DNA from: Gammaproteobacteria bacterium
Lineage (GTDB): Bacteria; Pseudomonadota; Gammaproteobacteria; Pseudomonadales; Pseudohongiellaceae
Assembly (NCBI GenBank): GCA_029253585.1
Contig: JAQWZF010000026.1
Span: forward strand, 229,990 to 293,989
Direction: 5' to 3'
Length of the DNA: 64,000 nt
The position numbers were made by a program, and so were the translations under genes. The notes below the pieces were generated by a model. It saw nothing but the letters and a program-made list of their open reading frames with translations, was not told where the DNA came from and searched no databases. How positions within the stretch are numbered: position 1 is the stretch's first letter; each line of letters begins with the position of its first letter. Shown here one piece after another: positions 46,904 through 55,333 of this stretch.

Positions 46904-47779
46904 TCAATGTCTGTGCTTAAGGAGTTGAAGAAGATACTGCCCGTAACCACTCTTACCCAACGATTTCGCCAAACGCGTGAGTTGGCTGCCGTCGATAAAC
47001 TTCTGCCGGTAGGCGATCTCTTCCGGACAGCCGATCTTCAATCCCTGCCTCTCTTCCAACACCCGAATAAAGTTCGCAGCGTCTAACAAAGATTGTATGG
47101 TTCCGGTATCCAGCCAGGCAGTGCCGCGATCGAACAGCTCTACCTTCAGCGCTCCGTGCTTGAGATAGACATTGTTAACGTCCGTTATCTCCAACTCCCC
47201 TCGCGCCGATGGCTTGATAGACTTGGCGATATCGACGACGTCGTTATCGTACATATAAAGACCGGTAACCGCGTAATGCGACTTCGGGCTTTTCGGCTTC
47301 TCTTCTAGGCCGATGGCGTTGTTCTGCTCGTCCAACTCCACCACGCCATAACGCTCGGGATCGTTTACGTAGTAGGCGAAGATGCTGGCGCCCTCCTTCT
47401 GATCGACCGCATTCCTGAGCGTGTCCTCGATGCGATTGCCATAGAAGATGTTGTCGCCCAACACCAGGCAGACGCGGCTATCGCCGATGAATTCCTCACC
47501 AATCAGGAATGCCTGAGCTAGGCCCTCCGGCTTCAGCTGCTGCCGGTAGCAGATATTCAGCCCCCACTTCTTCCCGTCTCCCAGCAGCGCCTGATACGCA
47601 TCGGCATCTTCGGGAGTGGTGATGATGAGTATCTCGCGAATGCCCGCCTGCATAAGCGTCGACAGCGGGTAATAGATCATTGGCTTGTCGTACACTGGCA
47701 TGAGCTGTTTGCTGACTACCATTGTCATGGGGTGCAGGCGGCTGCCACTGCCTCCGGCGAGGATTATTCCTTTGGTCAT
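46904..47779 (-). CDS. rfbA: glucose-1-phosphate thymidylyltransferase
   Basis: 291 residues; makes dTDP-glucose from glucose 1-phosphate and dTTP. The nucleotide loop is [13 protein letters not shown], with [17 protein letters not shown] and [10 protein letters not shown] following. Full length and intact. It begins the rhamnose part of the operon, 43 bp after the epimerase-like gene. Confidence 0.96.
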   Translation of the reverse strand: MTKGIILAGGSGSRLHPMTMVVSKQLMPVYDKPMIYYPLSTLMQAGIREILIITTPEDADAYQALLGDGKKWGLNICYRQQLKPEGLAQAFLIGEEFIGDSRVCLVLGDNIFYGNRIEDTLRNAVDQKEGASIFAYYVNDPERYGVVELDEQNNAIGLEEKPKSPKSHYAVTGLYMYDNDVVDIAKSIKPSARGELEITDVNNVYLKHGALKVELFDRGTAWLDTGTIQSLLDAANFIRVLEERQGLKIGCPEEIAYRQKFIDGSQLTRLAKSLGKSGYGQYLLQLLKHRH

Positions 47780-47822
47780 GTGGTCCCTTCTTACTTCCTG
47801 AAAAATAATTGTACGATATGAA

Positions 47823-48815
47823 TTAGCTATTCGGCGTTACTAAGCTTTCCACAATTTCCGGCAGCACCGCATAAAAGTTGTCCCGTGGATTAAACCCCAA
47901 GTCCCCGCAGATAGCAGCGTTATCAAACAGATTGTCCATGGTGAGGTTGCGGTAGGTTCTACTACTAATACTTCCCTTACGCAGTCCCAATCTGCTGAAT
48001 AACCCAGCCAGCGCCGAGGCGGCATATAATATCATAGGCGGGGAGCGCCACCCTGGCATTTGTCTGCCCAACGCCGCGTAAATGGCCGATTCGATCTCAG
48101 AAATTGAGTAAGCTGCGCCGTCGGTAACCGTATAGGTCTTGCCGTTGGCCTCCGCCGACATCGCCGCCTGAATGATCGCTCTCGCCAAGTCTTGGGAACC
48201 AACCAGAGAAACGCGATTGGACAACAAAGGGAGAGGCGGCAGTGAGCCCCGTATAATCATGGAGATCATGGAAGCTATGCTTCCCTTCATGCCGACTCCG
48301 TAGACGTTAACTGCGCGCAGTATGACTGCCTCTAACTGGCCCTTTTGCGCAGCTGCGATTAGCTCTGCCTCCACTGCCAGCTTTCCTTCTCCGTAGGCAG
48401 TAACATCACCCTGCCTGGTCTCGGCGGCGTGGGCGAGGCTACTGCTAAGCAGCACCATACGGCGTACTTTTTGCTTTGACGCGGCAGCGACAAGGTTTGT
48501 AACGGCCCGCACGTCGGGGTTTACTTCTACCTCGGCCGAAACAGCGGCTACGTGGGCCTGACCTGCCAGATGTAAGACTATATCTATGTCTGCGCAGGCT
48601 TTCAGCAGGCCTGTCTGACTATTCAGATCAGCTACGATAACCTCAGCCTGAAGCTCTGCAGGCAGGCAATCACTTCGGTGCGCATCGCGAAGCAAAACTC
48701 GAGTATCCCAGTCCTCTGCTGGCAGTAGTCGACAGAGTGCCTGCCCAATGAATCCGGAGGCCCCGGTTACAAGCACTCTTGGCCTGGTAGAGTTGATAGC
48801 GTCAGTTTTCAACAT
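47823..48815 (-). CDS. NAD-dependent epimerase/dehydratase family protein
   Basis: 330 residues, extended SDR fold. The NAD motif is [12 protein letters not shown] near residue 16 and the catalytic pair is in YGEGK near 141; the Ser of LLSSSLAH is in place. [13 protein letters not shown] segment is common in UDP-sugar 4-epimerases/reductases such as WbpV-like enzymes. The sugar is unknown. It lies between a glycosyltransferase and rfbA in the rhamnose operon, so it probably makes another sugar of the same glycan. Confidence 0.82.
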   Translation of the reverse strand: MLKTDAINSTRPRVLVTGASGFIGQALCRLLPAEDWDTRVLLRDAHRSDCLPAELQAEVIVADLNSQTGLLKACADIDIVLHLAGQAHVAAVSAEVEVNPDVRAVTNLVAAASKQKVRRMVLLSSSLAHAAETRQGDVTAYGEGKLAVEAELIAAAQKGQLEAVILRAVNVYGVGMKGSIASMISMIIRGSLPPLPLLSNRVSLVGSQDLARAIIQAAMSAEANGKTYTVTDGAAYSISEIESAIYAALGRQMPGWRSPPMILYAASALAGLFSRLGLRKGSISSRTYRNLTMDNLFDNAAICGDLGFNPRDNFYAVLPEIVESLVTPNS

Positions 48816-48847
48816 TAGATGCTTTCGCAGCTTGATCTCTCAAGATC

Positions 48848-49711
48848 TTATTCTGTCCTATCTGCTTGACTAAAGAAACACCAGCCATGGGTATTGAAGA
48901 AACGAATTCCAGAGCATGCAAACATCTTGAGGTGAGCCCAGCCTTTCTTCGCGGCGTGGCCTCCGTCGTGTTGAATTCGCATTGCGGGCACATAAGCTAC
49001 TTCGGCGATCTTTCCCAGTCGCAATGACAGATCGAAATCTTCGAAATAGAGAAAATAGTTTTCATCGAACCCACCAACTTTCTGAAAGACCTCGGTGCGA
49101 AACAACATGAAGCAGCCACTGACTATGGGAATGTTAGAACTGGGTTGGTCTTCGGCGAGGTCATGCATCTCGAATCGCGCAAGTCGTTTCTTGAAGAGCC
49201 GCTTGGCTATATTGGGTAAGAACCCTCGAACTATAAATGTCTGAACAGAAGGATATCGTTTACAGAGATACTGCTTGCTGCCGTCGGCATACTCGGCATA
49301 GGGACTGGCCAACGCAATGTCTTTGTTACACTCGAGAAAAGCCAATCCGATCGACAGGCACTCTTCTTGCACTCGAATATCGGGATTCAATATCAGATGA
49401 TATTTGCTCTCGAGTTCTTTCAGAACCAGATTATGTCCGCAACCATAGCCAATGTTCCCATGGCCTTGAATCAGCCTCAGTTCAACCTGTTGCTCCTCCA
49501 GCGCCTGCGCCAGATCGCTAAAAATATCCAGCGTCAGCCTCTGCTGCTCAGAGTTATCGATGAGGTAAGCCACTATCTGAGGCAATTCGACTGCACCACG
49601 CAGTTTACGAACCGATTCGTGGAGAGACGCTACCAGCATCTCCAGTTCCAGCTCTGAAGAATCGAAGCAGACTATTGAAATCGAGAGGGAGGGGTAACAT
49701 TCATTTGGCAC
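48848..49711 (-). CDS. GT2-family glycosyltransferase, rhamnosyltransferase-like
   Basis: 287 residues, GT-A fold. SISIVCFDSSELELEML opens the domain; GHGNIGYGCGHNLVL and HLILNPDIRV (the metal-binding region) and FLYFEDFDLSLRLGKIAEV are typical of family 2 rhamnosyltransferases such as WbbL. No membrane segments. Placement before rfbA-B supports a rhamnose donor, but acceptor and linkage are unknown. Confidence 0.83.
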   Translation of the reverse strand: MPNECYPSLSISIVCFDSSELELEMLVASLHESVRKLRGAVELPQIVAYLIDNSEQQRLTLDIFSDLAQALEEQQVELRLIQGHGNIGYGCGHNLVLKELESKYHLILNPDIRVQEECLSIGLAFLECNKDIALASPYAEYADGSKQYLCKRYPSVQTFIVRGFLPNIAKRLFKKRLARFEMHDLAEDQPSSNIPIVSGCFMLFRTEVFQKVGGFDENYFLYFEDFDLSLRLGKIAEVAYVPAMRIQHDGGHAAKKGWAHLKMFACSGIRFFNTHGWCFFSQADRTE

Positions 49712-49744
49712 GTTGTGTTCGCTCGAAAATTTGCCGGAGGATTA

Positions 49745-50440
49745 CTATTGCGCTACCAATCGATCGCCGAAAGGCGTCGAGATGATGCGCATACCCTCGG
49801 GGACGTCCTGCGGATTAATCCGGCGCGGTGTGAACCTCGCGTTACCTGCCCGTTCTTCGTCCTGCGCTGCCGCACCATTCCGCAGCGCCTCGAAGGGATT
49901 CTCGGGTTGGTCCTCAACACTCTCAATCAGCTCATCTGGAGAATTCACAGAGGGCAATGATGCGCTTGTCGGCAAAGTCAGACTGGCAATATTGGCCGCG
50001 TCGTTGCAGCTAACGCCCCGTTCACTAAATTCAATACAAGGTCTATTGCCCGGATACCGAATCGAGATATTGCCCGCAGCCACATCGACAATGCTGTAGC
50101 CCCTATGATCGGGTATAGGAGTATTTCCGTTGGCAACTACTCTAACGATGATTGTCTCGCCGCTACTGTGTTTCACCATTGCGGAGTAGATACCCCCAAG
50201 CCTGCTGGTACCCATCAGAGTAAATTCAGGTTCAGATGTAGTCGCTCTAGATTCGCGATTTGGCCGCGCTGAAGCTCTACTTGTGTTTTCGGCAGTAACT
50301 TCGACCGGTTCAAACAAAGTAAGGTCCTGTTGATTGGCTTGAATATCCGCAAGTAGCTCTTGCGATTGGGCAGTTACTTCATTTGAGTATGTGAATGCAA
50401 TTGCAGTCATTATCGCGAAGGAAATAATCTGTCGTTTCAT
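49745..50440 (-). CDS. exported protein with PilP/GspC-like periplasmic segment, function unknown
   Basis: 231 residues from the Met of MKRQIISFAIM; a longer frame adds 20 residues. A signal peptide or anchor ends near VTA-QS at residue 25. The segment FTLMGTSRLGGIYSAMVKH and the following VRVVANGNTPIPDHRGYSI (about 75-120) resemble the small beta domains of PilP or GspC in pattern, though I do not recognise a family firmly. The C-terminal third is Pro/Asn-rich and probably disordered. It lies 33 bp before the glycosyltransferase and would be the first gene of the rhamnose operon. Confidence 0.65.
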   Translation of the reverse strand: MKRQIISFAIMTAIAFTYSNEVTAQSQELLADIQANQQDLTLFEPVEVTAENTSRASARPNRESRATTSEPEFTLMGTSRLGGIYSAMVKHSSGETIIVRVVANGNTPIPDHRGYSIVDVAAGNISIRYPGNRPCIEFSERGVSCNDAANIASLTLPTSASLPSVNSPDELIESVEDQPENPFEALRNGAAAQDEERAGNARFTPRRINPQDVPEGMRIISTPFGDRLVAQ

Positions 50441-50885
50441 GATAAATTCCATCAAAGTGCTGTTCGGTAATGGACCAGCCGAGGGTTTCAGAGCAACCAC
50501 TACATCTGACGCAAAAAGCCAAGAAATAGTTTGGCTTATTTCGAATCTAATGGCTACCGGAAATTCCTAGTATGGGTCAAATTTGCCTAATAGCCGTTCG
50601 CACCTGAGCTGTTATCCCGGCCATGTTCCGTAGAAGCCGACAGTAAACGACTCGAACATGATTATATCCTCCCCGAGGCCGTTTGAGCTTTAGGGTGTTT
50701 TAGGCCGTCAATCACTCGGCCCGCAAACACGATATTGACCAAATCTTCTAGACCGAGGCCTGGTCACATAGGCTCTTTGAGCACGCTTCGCTCCTCGTAG
50801 ATCTGATAGACACATGCGGACCTGTCCGATTCGATCCGGACATACTTTTACGCGCATGCTCGACAGCGCCTATTAGCGATTGTGA
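50441..50885. other. gene-poor gap with a weak hairpin
   Basis: 445 bp without a supported gene. AAGCCAA (50516-50522) and TTGGCTT (50531-50537) form a 7-bp stem followed on the minus strand by T5, a possible terminator for the small gene upstream. The minus strand also has short Met-less open stretches between 50640 and 50800 that look like decayed coding sequence, without a recognised family. Confidence 0.35.
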
Positions 50886-51230
50886 TCAAGAGTTGCGCTG
50901 CGCATTTACGTCAGTAAAAGGCGTGGGGATAAAGGAGGGAGCGTTCGCGCGGTCGATCGCTAGGTGCAATATCACGGCACGCGACAAGCCACCTTGCATA
51001 TTTGCGACTTCAGGACTTACTAAGTCAAAGGCGTTCTCTTCATAAACATAGGCATCAATCGAATTCGCATCCACTTTACTATTCCTACGGAAGAAGCGAT
51101 CTTTGCTTAGCCTCCTAAAGGAAACCTGCCTCAGCAACTCCGTGCTACCAAGAGCATCCCCATAGTTCTGCAATCTGCGGCACTTCCCAGGATCTAGGGT
51201 GTTGGTGCTTTGCTTATTTGCATTTGCCAT
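50886..51230 (-). CDS. small protein of unknown function
   Basis: 114 residues from the Met of MANANKQSTNTLD, chosen because TTTAGGAG lies 8 bp upstream; the open frame is longer. It is rich in Asn, Arg and Ser, with a region SFRRLSKDRFFRRNSK and a C-terminal NAPSFIPTPFTDV. No signal peptide or membrane segment, no known family. The good ribosome-binding site is the main support. It lies alone in a gene-poor stretch. Confidence 0.5.
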   Translation of the reverse strand: MANANKQSTNTLDPGKCRRLQNYGDALGSTELLRQVSFRRLSKDRFFRRNSKVDANSIDAYVYEENAFDLVSPEVANMQGGLSRAVILHLAIDRANAPSFIPTPFTDVNAQRNS

Positions 51231-52096
51231 TAGTTCGACTCCTAAATATAGGCGGCCTAATTGGAGCGCGCGACGCACATCAGTGATTGGACAAAAAGGG
51301 GGGCAAGCCTTGCGAAACCAGTTAGATCTTTTCTTTTTCCGATATTTTCAAAAGTATATAGTCCCCATTACCGCGTGCGAGGCCGAGGGTAGGTAAGTGT
51401 TAGAAAGGGCTTGGTCAGCTTTGGCCAGAATATGATCATAGAATGAGCCTGTTATATAGAGCGTCTCCATATGGCGAATCATATGGTTCCGCATGTAATT
51501 TGCCGAGGAGTAAATTTGGCCATCTGCCTTTATGTCGTGCGCAAACTCTCCTCATCTCAGCCTGAATAGCGCCCTACTATCCTAGTTGCACAACTTCTTG
51601 CTCAGGTCTTCCCTGTGCTTGAGCCGGTTCCCATTTAACGCGCCATTTGGACATGACGGGACGCACGTTGACCTTTTCCGGAACCAACTGCGATTAATCT
51701 AGCTGAAAAGCAGGTCGCGAAGGCTGCGAGGGCCTACCCTGCCCGTCCCGGCAATGAGGTGCACCAGCCATCGAGTCTTGGGCTATCGAATCAACTCCGG
51801 GGTGAGACTCCGACTTGATTCGGTATATCAGATCCTTATTAACGAGACTAACCTATATTTTCCAGGGGCAAACCTTATTATTTTCAATCACAGCTAGCCT
51901 CGATACTCAAAGTGATTGAACAGACTTCCGAGAGCGAAGCACCACAGCATGGAAAGAATAAAATTCGCAATACCCCGAACGCTCCGCACTTTGTACAAAC
52001 CAAACAGGGCAAGAACTGAACAATACCCACGCACAAAAAAGCCAGGCCAATTAGGGGCTGGTCTCTTGGTTTTTTCAATTACTCTCGTTTACCTTT
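51231..52096. other. gene-poor region with an open but start-less frame
   Basis: 866 bp without a supported gene. On the minus strand a frame stays open from about 51552 to a TGA at 51348-51350 and reads like coding sequence (FAHDIKADGQIYSSANY, then METLYITGSFYDH), but no start or Shine-Dalgarno is seen at its beginning. CCATATG-N6-CATATGG (51467-51486) is a perfect dyad within it. The terminator of the DUF6447 gene lies at the right end. Confidence 0.4.
52037..52076 (-). terminator. intrinsic terminator after the DUF6447 gene
   Basis: On the minus strand ACCAGCCCC, a short loop and GGCCTGGC (imperfect stem with one bulge) are followed by TTTTTT, about 20 bp past the DUF6447 stop. An A-run on the other side would allow termination in both directions. 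Confidence 0.65.
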
Positions 52097-52348
52097 CTAA
52101 TCATTGAACTGGATTGAGTCCCCCAGCCCTTCTATACTGACTTCGTCTACTTCCGGCGCCTTGCCTTCCTCTAGTGTCTCCTTTAACGCTCGCCCGTAAG
52201 CAATTCTCGCGGTTTGCAAAGCTGCCGCGTGGGCCTGAAGTCGTTCAAGTTCAGAGTCTACGTATCGCAAACTAACCAGCTGAGCTTTAGATTCGTCTGA
52301 AAGCGACTCTACGTCATACTCTTTATCATCTATGGTGATTGTCGCCAT
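52097..52348 (-). CDS. DUF6447 family protein
   Basis: 83 residues with an AGGAGATAAAGC ribosome-binding site. The family opening ITIDDKEYDVESLSDESKAQ and the coiled part YVDSELERLQAHAAALQTAR are clear, ending in EVSIEGLGDSIQFND. The function is unknown; small DUF6447 proteins often lie near large surface proteins in marine bacteria (recalled, not checked). It sits 393 bp downstream of the DOT1-fold gene on the same strand; a decayed second copy lies on the other side of that gene. Confidence 0.85.
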   Translation of the reverse strand: MATITIDDKEYDVESLSDESKAQLVSLRYVDSELERLQAHAAALQTARIAYGRALKETLEEGKAPEVDEVSIEGLGDSIQFND

Positions 52349-52741
52349 GCTTTATCTCCTATTTTTAGCTTCCTCGGTACTTTTTATTCTATCTCCAAAC
52401 CAAACAAAACGCGACCCATCTGCATACAGCAAAACACTCTAGCACCTCGCAAAGCTCCAGTACGACCTAACAACTATAACCTCACGAAACCTGGACCCGG
52501 TCGTAGTTTCTGTCGGTCACTCAACAAACCGCAAACCCGCCGCATACCGCGGACAAACATACCGAAAAAGCGGCCCGGTTAAGAGACGGCTATTAACAAT
52601 ACGAGAGTGAGGCCCACGTAAAGGCGAAACAGTAGATAGATGGTGTACAAAGTTATTTCATCCGTAGCGTCGAGTGGCTTATTGAAATTACGAGATTGTT
52701 AATTCGAGTAACTTAAGTTTTTGTTTACCGCCACGTTGACA
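52349..52741. other. gap between DUF6447 and the DOT1-fold gene
   Basis: 393 bp; I see no gene, repeat or clear promoter. Confidence 0.3.
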
Positions 52742-53554
52742 TCAACCACCAAGAAGTTCTCGCAATAGCTCCCTGGCACTTTCTCTCCATTTTTGCCGAT
52801 CCGATCCAGCAGAACTAGTTGCTACCTGCTCTGGCCAAGGTCCCTGTCCGACTCGCTCATAGAAACGCAAGTCTGTCCAAGCCATTGAGTTTGCTGGGAA
52901 GTGCTTGACTAAGACAAAACCCGGATGGTTTATAGCGTAGGTGGTTGTGCTAACTAAACAGCCCTCGGGCGATTCGCTTGCAAGCTTATTGGCGATTTTG
53001 TGCATCATTGACCCAAAACAGGTACTGTAAATAAAAATGAAACTGGCCCGACTCACGTCGCAGGCAAACATATCACCTGGCTGAAAGTCTACTTTGGAAG
53101 GTATCTGTGCGAGATGCCCCAAGTCGAACTGAGATGAGGTGTCTTGCGAGTATGGGCCGATAGCTCCTGCTGCCGGTTGGGCAACGCACTCGTTAATGCT
53201 CTGGCAGAAGTCCCCAAATCGCTTGATTGCAAGCCTGTGTCTGTAGGGCAAGAGTTCAACACCTAGGTAGCTTTCAAAAGCCACACTTACGGCAGCGGTC
53301 ATCACCACCTTGCCTAGGCCGCTACCAAGATCGATAAACTCATTGGTATGATTCAGCAGTTGGCTTGCCTCAGCAAAAGAGGCATCAAGCTCCTCTCTCT
53401 TTAGCTCGCCGTAAACCAGACTGCCGTCATCAATTATCCACTGCTTAAGCCTCTCCTCAGTAATCTGACCGAGCCTGTACCTAAGATCGACATCGTCTGG
53501 CTCTTTGCTTGAGTCAGAGATCAACCCATGGGCTTGCAATCCGGGTGGTAGCAC
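52742..53554 (-). CDS. DOT1-fold SAM-dependent methyltransferase-like protein
   Basis: 270 residues. YGE (48-50), IDLGSGLGKVVMTAAV (74-89) and GVELLPYRH (98-106) are the pattern of the DOT1 family, including DLGSG and the GxE acidic loop; FIFIYSTCFGSMMHKIANKL resembles the region after the active site. In eukaryotes DOT1 methylates histone H3 lysine 79; bacterial homologues have other, mostly unknown, substrates. The GTG start has no good ribosome-binding site, and the frame continues upstream through a TAA into an open stretch (53582-53773), so an N-terminal part may have been cut off. Confidence 0.72.
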   Translation of the reverse strand: MLPPGLQAHGLISDSSKEPDDVDLRYRLGQITEERLKQWIIDDGSLVYGELKREELDASFAEASQLLNHTNEFIDLGSGLGKVVMTAAVSVAFESYLGVELLPYRHRLAIKRFGDFCQSINECVAQPAAGAIGPYSQDTSSQFDLGHLAQIPSKVDFQPGDMFACDVSRASFIFIYSTCFGSMMHKIANKLASESPEGCLVSTTTYAINHPGFVLVKHFPANSMAWTDLRFYERVGQGPWPEQVATSSAGSDRQKWRESARELLRELLGG

Positions 53555-53581
53555 ACCAATAATGGAGTCCCTGTGTGGACT

Positions 53582-53773
53582 TTAGCGGTCTAAAAGCTCC
53601 TCAGTGAATGCTGGTCTTTTGGCACACGCCCGGAGCATTTGCCCTACTTCGTTAAAATGACTAATCGGGAGAGGATTGTTATTACTCGACTTCTCTCTAG
53701 GGTGAAACTCGCCACCTTGGATGCCATTCAATAAAAAATCCCTAATAGAGCCAGGAGTAACATACCTATCCAT
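53582..53773 (-). CDS. small frame upstream of the DOT1-fold gene, possible lost N-terminus
   Basis: 63 residues (MDRYVTPGSIRDFLLNG onward) ending in TAA at 53582-53584. It is in the same reading frame as the DOT1-fold gene, with only the stop and nine codons between it and that gene's GTG. The two may be one broken gene, or two coupled genes. No family recognised. Confidence 0.45.
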   Translation of the reverse strand: MDRYVTPGSIRDFLLNGIQGGEFHPREKSSNNNPLPISHFNEVGQMLRACAKRPAFTEELLDR

Positions 53774-53809
53774 AATCTGACCTAGTCATTCAGTGCTAAC
53801 AGCATTTTA

Positions 53810-54059
53810 CTAATCATCTAACTGAACCGAGTCTCCTAGCCATTCAATACTGACCTCGTCTTGTTCAGGGGTATTAGCCTCTTCCAGTGTCTGTTTTAGT
53901 GCTCACCGTAAGCAATTCTTGCCGCTTGTAAAGTGACCGCTTGGGCCTCAAGTCGCGCGAATTGAGAGTCAACATATTGAAGGCTTCGTAATTGAGTTTC
54001 GTCTCGTCTGAGAGTGATTCTACGCCTTACTCTTCGCTGTCTATAGTGATTGTGGGCAT
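53810..54059 (-). pseudogene. second DUF6447 gene, broken by a stop and two frameshifts
   Basis: Across three frames the sequence reads MPTITIDSEE-stop-GVESLSDETK, then QLRSLQYVDSQFARLEAQA, then ALKQTLEEANTPEQDEVSI, ending EWLGDSVQLDD and TAG. The intact copy at 52097-52348 has the same order (EVSIEGLGDSIQFND). A TAA replaces the Tyr codon of the KEYD motif, and single-base shifts occur near 54008 and 53903. This is a duplicated gene in decay. The two copies flank the DOT1-fold gene. Confidence 0.85.
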
Positions 54060-55333
54060 GACTTAACGCGTTTTGAGCAGTCTTATTAATCTTTACTCTA
54101 TCTCCAAACAAAGTAAAGCACAGACCATCCATATACTAGTCAGATTTGTCGTAAACAGTCCCTATAGACGAGAGTTTCTTGCGCGTTGAAGTTAGTGAAT
54201 GCGACATGGCTTGTCACAATTTTGCGCAGGAGGCCGAGGACTACAAAGTCTGCGGACCAGCCTTGATAGAATTCTGCTCTTCGCCTGACCCCCGTATCAC
54301 TCGTTTACTAAAAGAGACCGCTTTTTCCATAAGGATATATTTTTCGAACGAGTGAAAAATTTTTGCGCAAGTTGAAATAGTGTCGCTTTACAAAAACAAC
54401 TTCTTATAACCACTATGAGGCAGCCGGCAATGCCCAGAGCGTCAACCGGCCACCAAAAATACGATCTAGATAGCAACGAGCGACCATCGGTATCAATCAA
54501 ATACCACAAAAGATATTTCAGACGATTTCTTAATATTATTTATCGACGTTCGAACTAACTCCCATTAACCAACCACCTTTCATATTAGTGGCGCGAGAAA
54601 ATAGTGGTAGTAAAAAGCATTCTCTTACCTTAAATCTCGGATCATTCGTTTAATTACGACTTTTTATTTCGACATCACTAACTCCGAAAAAACTGCAAAT
54701 ACGAAAGAAATCGCGTTACATAACGCTTAATTCTAATCCATAAATTTCTTGTAACACTGAAATTATTTAGCACTCAAGAACTCGCTTACCGCAAATATGA
54801 AATTTAGATCAGCATCACCATACGAATTCCAACCCTACTAGCTCACGCAGAGAGATGGAAACATAGCCACACATTCTTTTGCATTATTGTCTAAATTTAG
54901 TTTATAAAAGGTGTTATGAACTATGATAAAGTTTCAGCCTAGAAAAAAAGTAACCACATTGCCTTTAGATCCAATAAGATACTATGATATTCGCCATTTT
55001 TATACAGATCTAAAGTCAATTCGCTTCGATCAGATGACTAACGCAAAAGAATTAATATCTTTCATCTGCTGTCTTAGAACCGCGACATAGTTGAGGTTTG
55101 TTAGAGTAGCGGACACAAGCACAGGAAATTTTAGCGACTTTGAATCCAGCGTTTGATGGTCTACTTTAACTAGTCTTGGCAAGCTTGCTTAAAATATGTT
55201 TTCAACTAAGTGGCTAGCACCTAATATTAAAGATCGATACCCTGTTGGGCGGGAATGAGTCAAAACGAGTTAGCTCAATATCTAAATAGGAAAATACCTA
55301 GAAGCAATTCAAAATGGCGCATACGAGTTACAA
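54060..55333. other. gene-poor, AT-rich region
   Basis: 1274 bp without a supported gene. The DNA becomes visibly AT-richer from about 54500, matching the TPR genes that follow. A plus-strand stretch at about 54153-54356 stays open (MACHNFAQEAEDYKVCG inside it) but has no family or good start. No tRNA, IS end or array was seen. Confidence 0.4.

Noticed and set aside
54297..54509. Minus-strand 70-codon frame (MWYLIDTDGRSLL onward)
   Set aside because: Hydrophobic patch but no ribosome-binding site, no family and AT-rich surroundings; not supported as a gene.
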